64,000 nt of DNA from Rhizobium mayense (GTDB taxonomy: Bacteria; Pseudomonadota; Alphaproteobacteria; Rhizobiales; Rhizobiaceae): assembly GCF_030272705.1 (NCBI RefSeq), contig NZ_JARFYM010000029.1, forward strand, positions 1-64,000, written 5' to 3'. The position numbers and the translations under genes were made by a program. Below the pieces are notes generated by a model. The model ran no database searches, was not told the origin of the DNA, and saw only the letters and a list, made by a program, of their open reading frames with translations. Below, piece after piece: positions 18,939 to 27,459 of this stretch (the first letter of the stretch is position 1; the number at the start of each line of letters is the position of its first letter).

Positions 18939-20085
18939 TAGTGGATTGATCGAAACAAAAGAATCCGATTTGAGATTCCTTTTCGACCTGCTGTATGCGA
19001 CGATAGCGCATGCCCACCGGTATCACATTCGAGGTTTCGGCCGCCGACCGTTATCGGCTTGAGGCTATTATTTCGGCAAGAAGCTCGCCGCAGAAGCACG
19101 TGTGGCGGGCGAAGGTCATTTTGATGAGCGGTGATGGTCTTGGGACGGTGGCCATCATGCAGGCGACAAGCAAATCCAAGACCTGCGTGTGGCGCTGGCA
19201 GGAGCGCTTCATGGCCGAGGGGGTGGATGGTCTTTTGCGCGACAAGAGCCGACCGCCTGGCATTGCACCGCTCGATAGCGAATTGGTTGATCGGGTGGTC
19301 ACGTTAACGTTGGAAGCACCGAAGCAGGAAGCCACGCACTGGACCGTTACCGTTCGTGCGATGGCAAAGGCGGTTGGGATCGCGGCGTCGTCGGTCGTCA
19401 GGATCTGGCACGAGCACGGTCTTGCGCCCCACCGCTGGCGCAGCTTCAAACTATCGAATGACAAAGCTTTTGCCGAGAAACTACACGACGTCGTCGGACT
19501 ATATGTTTCGCCGCCAGCCCAGGCCGTCGTCCTGTCCGTCGATGAAAAGAGCCAGATCCAGGCACTTGATCGGACACAGCCTGGCCTGCCCATCAAGAAA
19601 AAGCGCGGCGGCACGATGACCCATGACAACAAGCGCCATGGCACCACCACGCTATTTGCCGCTCTCAACATCCTCGACGGTTCGGTGATCGGCCACAACA
19701 TGCAGCGTCATCGCCATCAGGAGTTCATCCGCTTTCTCAACGCCATCGAGGCTGAACTGCCGAAGGACAAGGCCGTCCACGTCATTCTCGACAACTATGC
19801 CGCCCATAGTAGCCAAATGTCCGCGCTTGGCTGGCAAGGCATTCGCGATGGAGACCTTTCACTTCGTGCCAACATCCTGCTCATGGCTCAACGCCGTCGA
19901 GGGCTTCTTTGCAAAGCTCACACGCCGACGTTTGAAGCACGGCGTCTTTCATTCCGTCGTCGATCTTCGAGCAGCCATCAATCCCTTCATCAAGGAGCAC
20001 AACCAAGAGCCACAACCGTTCGTGTGGAAAGCCGATCCAGACGAAATCATCGCCGGGGGCACCAAGCGTTGGAATCAATCCACTA
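18939..20085 (+). mobile_element. IS630-family element, copy 1 (decayed)
   Basis: TAGTGGATTGAT at 18939 recurs as its complement ending at 20085, giving terminal inverted repeats of at least 12 bp with TA at both outer ends, the IS630 target. The right TA (20084-20085) is also the left TA of the next IS630 copy. The transposase inside is frameshifted. Confidence 0.8.
19010..20080 (+). pseudogene. IS630 transposase with two frame changes
   Basis: The main frame runs from the HTH region (RAKVILMSGDGLGTVAIMQA) through VVLSVDEKSQIQALDRTQPG (first Asp) to VILDNYAAH (second Asp) near 19800. Then PNVRAWLARHSRW is in a second frame, and TFHFVPTSCSWLNAVEGFFA (the third acidic residue) in a third frame continues to the end. 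Two indels within about 60 bp (19800-19860) break the gene, so this copy should be inactive unless served in trans. Confidence 0.75.
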
Positions 20086-21247
20086 GTCACCTGGAACCAA
20101 AGTAAGCTTCATTTTGTTCGGCTTCAGTCACAAGAGCAGGAGTTTGATCGATGGTTGGCAGGCAGGCGGACCTCGTCGTTCTGAGCGACGCGGACAGAAA
20201 TTTCCTCGAATCGCAGGTGCGCCGGCATAAAGCGGCACGCTCCTTGTCGGATCGATGCCGGATGGTCTTGCTGTGCGCGCAGGGTTTGCAAAGCAAGGAC
20301 GTTGCCGAACGCCTGGGTGTTCACGAGCACACGGTTGGCAAGTGGCGCCGCAGGTTCGTACAGGATGGTATTGAAGGGCTGACAGGTGAAATTCGTGCCG
20401 GCCGACCGCGAACTGTCTGCGATGCCCAGGTTGCTCAGGTCGTCGAGCGTACGTTGAACGCCACTCCCAAGGATGCCACGCACTGGTCCATCCGTTCGAT
20501 GGCAGCCGACAGCGGCCTTTCGCATACCACCATCCGTCGGATCTGGACCGCGTTTGGCCTGCAGCCGCATCGTGCCGAGACATTCAAGCTTTCCTCAGAT
20601 CCGCTCTTCGTCGATAAGGTGCAGGACATCGTCGGCCTTTATATGTCGCCACCGGACCGGGCGATCGTGCTATGCGTGGATGAGAAATCGCAAATCCAGG
20701 CATTGGATCGTGAGCAGCCGGTTCTGCCTATGGCACCGGGCGTCGCCGAACGGCGCACCCATACCTATGTCCGCAACGGCACGACTTCTCCGTTCGCCGC
20801 GCTCGACATTGCCACTGGTGCGGTGATCGGTCATTGCTACAAGCGTCACCGGGCCACTGAATTCCTCGACTTCCTGAAGCGGATCGACGCTGAAATGCCC
20901 AGTGGGCCGGACGTGCATCTGGTGATGGACAACTATGCGACCCACAAGACGCCGAGAATCAAGGCCTGGCTCGCGCGCCGCCCACACTGGCATGTTCACT
21001 TCACGCCAACGTCGGCATCCTGGATCAATCAGGTCGAGCGGTGGTTTGCAGAGCTGACGCGAAAGCAGTTGCAGCGCGGCGTACACCATTCAACCGCAGA
21101 ACTGGAAGCCGACATCGACGCCTTCATCGAAACCAACAACGAGAACCCCACCCCATACAAGTGGGTCAAATCCGCCGACCAAATCCTTGCGTCGGTCAAG
21201 CGCTTCTGCCAGAAGACAATGAACCGAACTTCAGATTCACGTGACTA
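20084..21247 (+). mobile_element. IS630-family element, copy 2 (apparently intact)
   Basis: The left end TAGTCACCTGGAACC begins at the TA that ends copy 1. The right end is its imperfect complement finishing GTGACTA at 21247, with about 15 of 24 positions shared. The element therefore inserted into the TA at the edge of copy 1. Confidence 0.8.
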
Positions 21248-21248
21248 G
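20151..21248 (+). CDS. IS630 transposase (intact)
   Basis: The 365-residue protein has an N-terminal HTH (SKDVAERLGVHEHTVGKWRR, then GRPRTVCDAQVAQVV). The complete DDE core follows: LCVDEKSQIQALDREQP, HLVMDNYATHKTPRIKAWLA and TPTSASWINQVERWFAELTR. The length is normal and there are no internal stops. It differs clearly from the transposase of the abutting copy 1, so the two are different IS630 types. The TGACTAG end of the gene overlaps the right inverted repeat. Confidence 0.9.
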   Translation: MVGRQADLVVLSDADRNFLESQVRRHKAARSLSDRCRMVLLCAQGLQSKDVAERLGVHEHTVGKWRRRFVQDGIEGLTGEIRAGRPRTVCDAQVAQVVERTLNATPKDATHWSIRSMAADSGLSHTTIRRIWTAFGLQPHRAETFKLSSDPLFVDKVQDIVGLYMSPPDRAIVLCVDEKSQIQALDREQPVLPMAPGVAERRTHTYVRNGTTSPFAALDIATGAVIGHCYKRHRATEFLDFLKRIDAEMPSGPDVHLVMDNYATHKTPRIKAWLARRPHWHVHFTPTSASWINQVERWFAELTRKQLQRGVHHSTAELEADIDAFIETNNENPTPYKWVKSADQILASVKRFCQKTMNRTSDSRD

Positions 21249-21309
21249 CTCGTGTTGGCAGTTTAATACCGCGAGCCCACAGGCAGGACGGCCCAACGGT
21301 TATCTCACC

Positions 21310-22323
21310 TCAACCGTTGCGAAATGTATAGCTGTAACCGTTGATCGCAGGCGCGCCGCCGAGATGCACGTAGAGGACCTTCGACCCCTCCGCAAATAAG
21401 CCTTTCTCGATGAGGTCTATCAGCGCTTGCATCGATTTTCCCTCGTAGACAGGATCCGTAATCATGCCCTCTAGCCCCGCGCAGAGACGGATAGCCTTTT
21501 TTGTTTCATCAGACGGAATTCCATAACAGGGGTACGCGTACTCCTCGAGCAAGACCACATCATCGTCGACGATTTCAAAGCCGAGGTCGACGAGCTTCGC
21601 TATATCCCGGGCAATTTGTGATACCTGCGCCCTTGTTTCAGCGGGGGTCGCGGAAGCATCAATACCAATGACGTTTCGCTGTCGCCCGTCTTTTGCGAAC
21701 CCCACGACCATGCCGGCCTGCGTCGACCCCGTCACCGTGCAAACCACAATGTAATCGAAGGCAAATCCAAGCTGCTTCTCCTGCGCGCGCACTTCTTCGG
21801 CAAAGCCGACATAGCCGAGACCGCCAAATTTGTGAACAGATGCCCCGGCTGGAATCGCATAGGGTCTGCCGCCCCTTTGCTTGACCTCGTCGAGCGCCTG
21901 TTCCCAACTGCGGCGAATGCCAATGTCAAAGCCGTCATCGACCAGGCGTACCTCTGCACCCATGATCCGGCTCAGGAGAATGTTGCCGACCCGGTCGTAA
22001 ACGGCATCTTCATGTGGTACCCAGCTCTCCTGTACCAGGAGGCATTTCATGCCGATCTTGGCGGCTACCGCGGCGACCATGCGCGTGTGGTTGGATTGAA
22101 TGCCGCCGATCGACACGAGCGTATCGGCTTTCGACGCGATCGCGTCCGGGACAATGTATTCAAGTTTTCGGAGCTTGTTGCCACCGAACGCAAGACCTGA
22201 ATTGCAGTCCTCGCGCTTGGCATAGATTTCCACCTTTCCCCCTAGATACTCGCTGAGACGGTCGAGCTTCTCGATAGGTGTCGGGCCAAAGGTAAGGGAA
22301 TATCGCTCGAAATTTTTCAGCAT
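21310..22323 (-). CDS. acdS: 1-aminocyclopropane-1-carboxylate (ACC) deaminase
   Basis: Cleaves ACC, the plant ethylene precursor, to 2-oxobutyrate and ammonia, lowering ethylene that restricts nodulation. The 337-residue PLP protein shows GGNKLRKLEYIVPDA (PLP Lys), SIGGIQSNHTRMVAAVAA, YAIPAGASVHKFGGLGYVGF, CTVTGSTQAGMVVGFA and EEYAYPCYGIPSDETKKAI. The last block and the length favour ACC deaminase over D-cysteine desulfhydrase. The start at 22323 follows GGAGAG. In Mesorhizobium loti acdS is NifA/sigma-54 dependent; here only a weak GG-N10-GC (22468-22481, minus) is seen and no proper TGT-N10-ACA, but a striking palindrome lies 50 bp upstream. Confidence 0.92.
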   Translation of the reverse strand: MLKNFERYSLTFGPTPIEKLDRLSEYLGGKVEIYAKREDCNSGLAFGGNKLRKLEYIVPDAIASKADTLVSIGGIQSNHTRMVAAVAAKIGMKCLLVQESWVPHEDAVYDRVGNILLSRIMGAEVRLVDDGFDIGIRRSWEQALDEVKQRGGRPYAIPAGASVHKFGGLGYVGFAEEVRAQEKQLGFAFDYIVVCTVTGSTQAGMVVGFAKDGRQRNVIGIDASATPAETRAQVSQIARDIAKLVDLGFEIVDDDVVLLEEYAYPCYGIPSDETKKAIRLCAGLEGMITDPVYEGKSMQALIDLIEKGLFAEGSKVLYVHLGGAPAINGYSYTFRNG

Positions 22324-22372
22324 GTTCTCTCCAGTGATATGCGGCTGGAATCGAATTGTGCCCGACGCGCGG

Positions 22373-22409
22373 GCTGACAAGCTCGGCGATGATCGCCGAG
22401 CTTGTCAGC
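22373..22409. promoter_or_regulatory. Perfect 37-bp palindrome upstream of acdS
   Basis: Arms of 18 bp (GCTGACAAGCTCGGCGAT and its exact complement) surround a single G. It lies 50-86 bp before the acdS ATG. There is no T-run and almost no loop, so it is less likely to be a terminator than a dimeric operator or the scar of a mobile element. In some bacteria an Lrp-type regulator (AcdR) controls acdS, but whether this is its site is unknown. Confidence 0.6.
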
Positions 22410-22415
22410 GATCCC

Positions 22416-22531
22416 ATTGTCCCACCGCGTTCGTTGATCATTGAGACGACGCAACGCAGGCCGGCGGGCTGCGCTTCGGCCAGTACCGTCTATGAAACTG
22501 AACAGCATTAGCCCCTTAACGGTGGGACAAT
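22416..22531. repeat. 116-bp segment bounded by 12-bp inverted repeats
   Basis: ATTGTCCCACCG at 22416-22427 and its exact complement at 22520-22531 enclose 92 bp with no gene. No direct target duplication is visible outside. It could be a small non-autonomous element or a regulatory structure. It contains the weak sigma-54-like motif mentioned for acdS. Confidence 0.45.
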
Positions 22532-22694
22532 TTGGGAGCGTTCGCCGCCGATCATGCTACGCAGTGTACTCATACAGCGCTCAGCTCCATGGTCGTTGTC
22601 TTCCAAGCAACGTGAGCTTCAACACTGATCGAATCTCGGCCTCTTACGGAGAGTAATCCGCACCGTTGAGCCAAGTTGGAGGACATCCGCGTAG

Positions 22695-22961
22695 TCAATC
22701 TTCATCCCGGCAATGCTCTTGTGGCTGGCAGGGCACTTTCTGAAAATTGCCGAAACGCTCGGCCCTCTGGCCTACCTTCGGAGCGCAGCTCGACCGCCAA
22801 ACTAAAAATAGCACGCTTGCGAAATAGGCCACCTGAAGAAGCAGCCAAATACCAAGCGTCGCGACCATTGCTCTGCGGATGGATTGTGAAACGACGTAAG
22901 TGCCCAGAAGGCTAGCGCACATGGCCAGATGCAGGAGGCGACAGAAGGTAGCAAAAGGCAT
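22695..22961 (-). CDS. Psi/SyrA/ExoX-like exopolysaccharide repressor, small membrane protein
   Basis: The 88-residue protein starts at an ATG preceded by CGGAGAACC. It has two hydrophobic helices (about residues 5-25 and 33-56) and the block LLLQVAYFASVLFLVWR, which recalls the VLLQVGYFxAVLFLVW signature of SyrA, ExoX and Psi proteins that post-transcriptionally lower exopolysaccharide production. The tail of about 30 residues is hydrophilic and acidic at the end. It begins 14 bp after the nif ferredoxin stop, on the same strand, so it is probably the last gene of the nif operon. A psi gene linked to nif was described in R. phaseoli. Confidence 0.7.
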   Translation of the reverse strand: MPFATFCRLLHLAMCASLLGTYVVSQSIRRAMVATLGIWLLLQVAYFASVLFLVWRSSCAPKVGQRAERFGNFQKVPCQPQEHCRDED

Positions 22962-22975
22962 CGCGGTTCTCCGGG

Positions 22976-23305
22976 TTATGCGCCAGCACATGCAGCGAGC
23001 TTCTCAGCCGCAACATGAATCTGACAGTTCTTGGGGCAAACGCGTGCGCAGGCGCCGCAGCCGATGCAGCTTCCGGCGTGGTCTACGACCATGATCATAC
23101 GATTGAGCTCGCCATCGAAGTCGTCATCCTCGTCGTCGCAGACACCAAGGATTTCACCCGATTCGTCGACGCCATAAAGGTTCATGACCTCGCGCGAGCA
23201 GACTTTGAAACAGCGACCGCAGCCGATGCAGGTTTTGCCATCGATAGCGGTTAGATACTCCGGCACCCAGCTGGAACCGTCGCGCGTGACGAAAGACCCG
23301 GTCAT
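22976..23305 (-). CDS. fdxB: Nif-specific ferredoxin III (2x[4Fe-4S])
   Basis: The 109-residue protein has two 4Fe-4S motifs: CIGCGRCFKVC (about residues 26-36) and CIGCGACARVCPKNC (about 79-93). They are separated by a long acidic insert (CDDEDDDFDGE), typical of ferredoxin III encoded downstream of nifX. It probably donates electrons for nitrogenase or cofactor assembly. Its ATG overlaps the stop of the preceding small gene (ATGA), so the genes are coupled. Confidence 0.9.
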   Translation of the reverse strand: MTGSFVTRDGSSWVPEYLTAIDGKTCIGCGRCFKVCSREVMNLYGVDESGEILGVCDDEDDDFDGELNRMIMVVDHAGSCIGCGACARVCPKNCQIHVAAEKLAACAGA

Positions 23306-23505
23306 CGCGCTTCCTCCAATGCTGCAAGCTCTTTTCTTGCGGCATCCAGCTCGGCGAATGCGTCGAACGTTTTCTGTGCGATCGTCTTGATTTTAGGCCA
23401 GTTGACCGGGAGGTCCTCGGCAAAGTCATGCAACTCCATTTTCGCAGTTGCTGCACGTGATTGCAGTTGGCGGACCTTCTTAAGCTGCTCCACAATGTCT
23501 GACAT
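23302..23505 (-). CDS. NifX-associated small protein (CCE_0567 / DUF683 family)
   Basis: The 67-residue helical protein starts MSDIVEQLKKVRQLQSRAAT and ends ELDAARKELAALEEAR, with the conserved DLPVNWPKI block in the middle. This family is nearly always found between the DUF269 NifX-associated gene and a ferredoxin in nif operons. It forms a helical bundle of unknown biochemical role. Stop overlaps the ferredoxin start by 4 bp. Confidence 0.88.
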   Translation of the reverse strand: MSDIVEQLKKVRQLQSRAATAKMELHDFAEDLPVNWPKIKTIAQKTFDAFAELDAARKELAALEEAR

Positions 23506-23529
23506 GATCTCTTTCCTCGAAAACCGATT

Positions 23530-24018
23530 TCATGACGCCCGCGCCACGTCGGGATGAGCTTCGATGGTGGCGATCGCATTATCGACCAGTTTCGCACCGG
23601 CATCAGCCAGGTTGCGAAGCGTCTCGAAGCCGAAGCGGTGCACGTCTCGAAGGGTCTTCGACAAAAGGACCAAACGCCCTGTCGTGAGAACCAGACGTCC
23701 GAAGCCCTCATGGTTCATCATCATGATCGAGGATGCGATCAGGCCGGAGCGCTCCTCGATTCCTAGTCCCACGCATGTGTAAAAAATTTGGAGCCTCCAT
23801 ATCACGTCCGGATCCGGATCACCGATGATCGGCATCTCGTGGCGCTGCTCCTTCGTCACGATGAAATCGGCAAGCAGGTCAGTGTTCGATTTTCCTTCCC
23901 ACGCCCCATGAGTATCCTGCGCCCTCACCAGGCGAATAAGGCATTTCATGAACGGGGTTGCCATAACGTTGCTATCACCATCGGCGACTGTGTTTTCGAG
24001 AGCGGTGGGCGAGGTCAT
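23530..24018 (-). CDS. NifX-associated nitrogen fixation protein (DUF269)
   Basis: The 162-residue protein contains FMKCLIRLVRAQDTHGAWEG near the start, then VTKEQRHEMPIIGDPDPDVI and RLQIFYTCVGLGIEERSGLI, the landmark blocks of the DUF269 family. It lies 12 bp after nifX and 24 bp before the DUF683 gene, the standard nifX-DUF269-DUF683-fdx order. It is thought to act in FeMo-cofactor maturation or nif regulation, but no activity is established. Confidence 0.9.
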   Translation of the reverse strand: MTSPTALENTVADGDSNVMATPFMKCLIRLVRAQDTHGAWEGKSNTDLLADFIVTKEQRHEMPIIGDPDPDVIWRLQIFYTCVGLGIEERSGLIASSIMMMNHEGFGRLVLTTGRLVLLSKTLRDVHRFGFETLRNLADAGAKLVDNAIATIEAHPDVARAS

Positions 24019-24030
24019 CGGCGATCTCCT

Positions 24031-24528
24031 CTAATCTTCGTCGTCGAAGAAAGGTTTGGGGACGCCCATGCCGGCATCTGCCAGCACCTTGCGCAGCCAT
24101 GGCGGCGGAGCAGTTTTCAGCATGGTTTGGGTACGGGTCAGTACCTCCTCGATGGAGGATGGCTGCGGCACCTTGATCGGATGAATTTTTGCCGAGACGA
24201 CCTTCGCGGCAGAGGGGCCGCCGATCGCCAGGCAGAACAGCAGATGACAGCCCTTCAGCGCCTCGACCCTCATCGTGATGCGATCAGTACCGTCGTTCGT
24301 GTGCTGACCGCTTTCGTCGGTTACCTCACCAAAATCGACAGCTTCGACGATTTCCCAACCGGCCGGCGTGACATCGTAGACTGCAAAAAGCTTGGCAGAT
24401 CCGAAATGGGCGTTCAGTCTCTTCAGGTCCTGTGTCGCGATCGCGACGCGCAGCACTCCCTTCGGGCGCTCTGGGACAGGTGCCGGTCCCTCGTCAGTGA
24501 CGAGTGAAAGACGTCGCACAGCGGTCAT
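24031..24528 (-). CDS. nifX: NifX, FeMo-cofactor precursor carrier
   Basis: The 165-residue NifX belongs to the NifX/NafY/VnfX family that binds NifB-co and the VK-cluster between NifB, NifEN and NifDK. The cofactor-binding fold is seen in VLRVAIATQDLKRLNAHFGS (His after ALN), then AVYDVTPAGWEIVEAVDF and CHLLFCLAIGGPSAAKVVSA. The start at 24528 follows TGGAGGCAAC and overlaps the nifN end by 35 bp in another frame; the longer frame to 24690 is only a shadow of nifN. Confidence 0.93.
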   Translation of the reverse strand: MTAVRRLSLVTDEGPAPVPERPKGVLRVAIATQDLKRLNAHFGSAKLFAVYDVTPAGWEIVEAVDFGEVTDESGQHTNDGTDRITMRVEALKGCHLLFCLAIGGPSAAKVVSAKIHPIKVPQPSSIEEVLTRTQTMLKTAPPPWLRKVLADAGMGVPKPFFDDED

Positions 24529-25885
24529 TTGTTGCCTCCATGTCTTGCAAGGGATTGAGCGCTTCGGGGCTCGGCTGGCGGCAGTTCGACTGGAAAATGT
24601 TGGCGACCTCGAATAGGAAGTTCCGGGCGCCCTCATAGAGAATGGTTTTCTTATGCGGGCTGCCCAGGCGGTCGAAGATCGGAAAACCAACCCTCATCAA
24701 TGGCATGCCCAGCCGCTCGGCCGCCTGACGGCCATGGGAGTGGGTTACAATCAAGTCGCCGCCTGCGTGACGCGTCATGGTCTCGAGATCGGAAAGATCG
24801 CCGACCTGCACGGCGTCTGCCGGCACCTTCTGCAGGATAGAGCTGGTGCCGGTGGTCGTCACGGCGGCGACTATTTGAGCGCCCATGCCCTTGAAGAACG
24901 TCGCAAGTTGAAAAAGATGGTCTGGCTCCGCGGCAATCGCGATACGCTTGCCGCCAAAATGAAAATGGCCGTCGAGGAGTGCGTCTTGCAACTGCGCGCG
25001 GCGGCGGCGCACCGCGGCCGGTATAGGATTGCCGGCGATCATCGCCAACATGGTCATGAAACGGTCGATCGCCTTCATGCCAACGAGCTGCTCGAAGAGA
25101 ACATAAGGCACGCCGGTCTTGGCCTGCAGCGCCGCGGCGGCCCCGCGCATATGCTCGCCAATCGCAACCGCCTGGAAGCAGGTGCCGAGTTCCCGGATTT
25201 CCTCGATCTTCGTGCCGCCATAGGTGGTTGGCACCCAACGGTCATCTGGCACCGTACCGTCGAGCGAGCCGGAAATGTCCGGCAGGATTACCGGCTTCAA
25301 GCCAAAGTTCTCGACCGTTTCGCGCAGATGCTCGATATCGGCGACCGTTAAGTGCCAACCGGGGAGGATCGCAATCTTCTTCAGGTCACGGGACCGCCCG
25401 CCCGGGGTCGTGATGCCTTCGATCAGGGAGGTGACGGCCTTGGCCCAGCCCTCCTCGATCGCCCCGTCGAAATCCGGTGTGCTCGCCAGCACGACCTCGG
25501 TACCTGCAAGCTCTTGCGCACGCTCCGTCTTGATGTTGGCAAGATCGCCCGCAAAATTTTCGCCGCGGGTTTCCACCAGCGCCGTCGTGCAGATGCCAAT
25601 CAGCTTCGGTTTTGCGCGCGTCTTGAGATTAAGGAGCGCCTCTTCCAGATTGCCGGCGCCGCCTAAGATCGTCGCCACTCCGTCCATCGCCGTTGTCTGC
25701 AGGGGAATGGCTTCCTTGAAATGGCGCACAAAGAGTACGAGCGCGAAGCTGGTGCAGCCTTGGCTGCCGTGAAACAGCGGTATCGCACCATCGACGCCGA
25801 GAAACGCCATGGCTGCGCCTAGCGGCTGCGACGATTTCAGCGGATTGACGGCCACCGACTTGGTCTGCGGAAGAATGCATGCCAT
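24494..25885 (-). CDS. nifN: NifN, FeMo-cofactor scaffold beta subunit
   Basis: With NifE it forms the NifEN scaffold on which FeMo-co is completed before transfer to NifDK. The 463-residue protein has the N-terminal NPLKSSQPLGAAMAFLGVD block, SQGCTSFALVLFVRHFKEAI, the GICTTALVETRGENFAGDL block and HSHGRQAAERLGMPLMRVGF. The cysteines expected for the P-cluster-like [4Fe-4S] are present. The ATG overlaps the nifE TGA (TGATG). Confidence 0.95.
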   Translation of the reverse strand: MACILPQTKSVAVNPLKSSQPLGAAMAFLGVDGAIPLFHGSQGCTSFALVLFVRHFKEAIPLQTTAMDGVATILGGAGNLEEALLNLKTRAKPKLIGICTTALVETRGENFAGDLANIKTERAQELAGTEVVLASTPDFDGAIEEGWAKAVTSLIEGITTPGGRSRDLKKIAILPGWHLTVADIEHLRETVENFGLKPVILPDISGSLDGTVPDDRWVPTTYGGTKIEEIRELGTCFQAVAIGEHMRGAAAALQAKTGVPYVLFEQLVGMKAIDRFMTMLAMIAGNPIPAAVRRRRAQLQDALLDGHFHFGGKRIAIAAEPDHLFQLATFFKGMGAQIVAAVTTTGTSSILQKVPADAVQVGDLSDLETMTRHAGGDLIVTHSHGRQAAERLGMPLMRVGFPIFDRLGSPHKKTILYEGARNFLFEVANIFQSNCRQPSPEALNPLQDMEATNDRCATSFTRH

Positions 25886-27459
25886 CAGCTTTCCCCAATA
25901 CTTGCGGAAGCCACCGGCGATAGTGCCGACGACGGTCTTGAGAGCTGGAAGGCTTCCGTGTCACTGTGCGCGCTTGGCACTCCTTCCTCGATTGCAGGCT
26001 GGCATTCCCAGGGCGCCGGCTCCCGCACCGCACTCCAGATCGGATTGTGAAGAGCAAGATCGATCTGACGCACGAGCTCCACCATTCCGTCATAGCCGGC
26101 ATAGGGGTGGTGGCGTTCCTGGTTGATATCGAGCCAAGGCGTTTTGGCCTTCAGCGCGACGAATTGCGTGCGTCCGCCCGACAACATGATGTCGGCCTTG
26201 CGTTCCGCGAGAAAGTCATAAAGGTCGCTCGGCCGCATCGATTCGAATATATGGTTGTCGTCCTTCAGGATCTGTTTGATGCGCTCCTTGTCTTCGGCCG
26301 TCGATTTCTTGGTCGAGGTGCCGACAATTTCGACGCCGATCTCCATCAGCGCATGGGCGACGGACCAGGCCTTCACGCCGCCTGTGTTGAGCAGCACGCG
26401 CTTGCCTTGAAGCCTCGGCCGGTATGCCGCGAGCTTCTTCCACGCAATCGCCTCCTGCTCTGCGATCAGCGCCTCGGTGCGCTGAAGAATTTCGGGATCG
26501 GCGCCCTTCTTCACGAGCAGCTCAGCGACCTGCCGCAGGGATTGCGAAGTGTCGGTGATGCCGTAGAAGGAACCTTCGAAGAACGGAATATCCCAGAGTT
26601 CCTCCATCTTGCGGGCAAGATTGATGAGTGCGGTCGAGCACACCATCATGGCTGCCCGTGCACGATGGGCGGAGGCAATGTCACGATAGCGCGCATCACC
26701 GGGAATGCAGGCGCGCACGCGGATGCCGAGTCGGTCAAGGAGCGGCTTTACCAGCCAGAACTCACCGGAGAGGTTGAATTCGCCGAGGATATTAATGTCG
26801 TAGGGGCCGGCATCGTCGGGCTCCGCCGTGCCGATGACATGATCGAGCAGCGCCTCGCCGGCGAGCTTGTTGCCGAGGTTCTTGGAGCCGGCGAAGCCCG
26901 GCGCATTGACCGGCACCACCGGCAAGCCGAATTTTTCCGCAGCGCGTCTGCAGACGGCTTCGATATCGTCGCCGATCAGTGCCGTGACGCAGGTCGAATA
27001 GACGAAGATCGCCGGCGGCGCATAGGTCTCCTTGATCTCGCGGATCGCCTTGAACAGTTTCCGCTCGCCGTGGCCCATCACCACGTCGAGTTCCGTAAGA
27101 TCGGTGGTGAAGCTCGTGCGCCACAGCGTTGGACCAGACGAAGCCGTGCCGCGGTTGTCCCAGGAATTGCCTTCGCAGGCGAGCGGCGCATGGATCAGAT
27201 GTGCGACGTCGGTGATCGGCTGCAGCACGATCTTGGCGCCATCGAAAGCGCAGCCGCCGGCTGCCGCGCCGGGAGTGAGCGGCTTCGAACAGCCCTTCTT
27301 GCGCACGCTGTCGTCTTTGCCGCGGTTCATCTCGCAGGCGGGCTCGTCGAAGACCTCTTGGATCTTGGCATCGAGCGAGCGCCTTGCGCCGGTTTGAGAG
27401 GCCGATCGCAAGACGTCGGGGGTGCCAAGCGGGTCTTTGCTGTTAGCGCGTGAGGTCAT
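25885..27459 (-). CDS. nifE: NifE, FeMo-cofactor scaffold alpha subunit
   Basis: Alpha subunit of the NifEN scaffold. It is 524 residues from the ATG at 27459; a GTG at 27477 would add six residues. Landmarks are CEMNRGK and KKGCSKPLTPGAAAGGCAFD near the start, DVAHLIHAPLACEGNSWDNR, VYSTCVTALIGDDIEAVCRR and LNTGGVKAWSVAHALMEIG. The last 50 residues (Ser/Pro-rich with EEGVPSAHSD) are a variable tail. The start overlaps the end of nifK by 17 bp, so translation is coupled. Confidence 0.95.
   Translation of the reverse strand: MTSRANSKDPLGTPDVLRSASQTGARRSLDAKIQEVFDEPACEMNRGKDDSVRKKGCSKPLTPGAAAGGCAFDGAKIVLQPITDVAHLIHAPLACEGNSWDNRGTASSGPTLWRTSFTTDLTELDVVMGHGERKLFKAIREIKETYAPPAIFVYSTCVTALIGDDIEAVCRRAAEKFGLPVVPVNAPGFAGSKNLGNKLAGEALLDHVIGTAEPDDAGPYDINILGEFNLSGEFWLVKPLLDRLGIRVRACIPGDARYRDIASAHRARAAMMVCSTALINLARKMEELWDIPFFEGSFYGITDTSQSLRQVAELLVKKGADPEILQRTEALIAEQEAIAWKKLAAYRPRLQGKRVLLNTGGVKAWSVAHALMEIGVEIVGTSTKKSTAEDKERIKQILKDDNHIFESMRPSDLYDFLAERKADIMLSGGRTQFVALKAKTPWLDINQERHHPYAGYDGMVELVRQIDLALHNPIWSAVREPAPWECQPAIEEGVPSAHSDTEAFQLSRPSSALSPVASASIGES

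Noticed and set aside
22468..22481. GG-N10-GC motif (minus strand) as a sigma-54 promoter for acdS
   Set aside because: The rest of the -24 and -12 boxes is poor, it is 145 bp from the start codon, and the only TGT-like site is one base off and too close; kept only as a note in the acdS entry.
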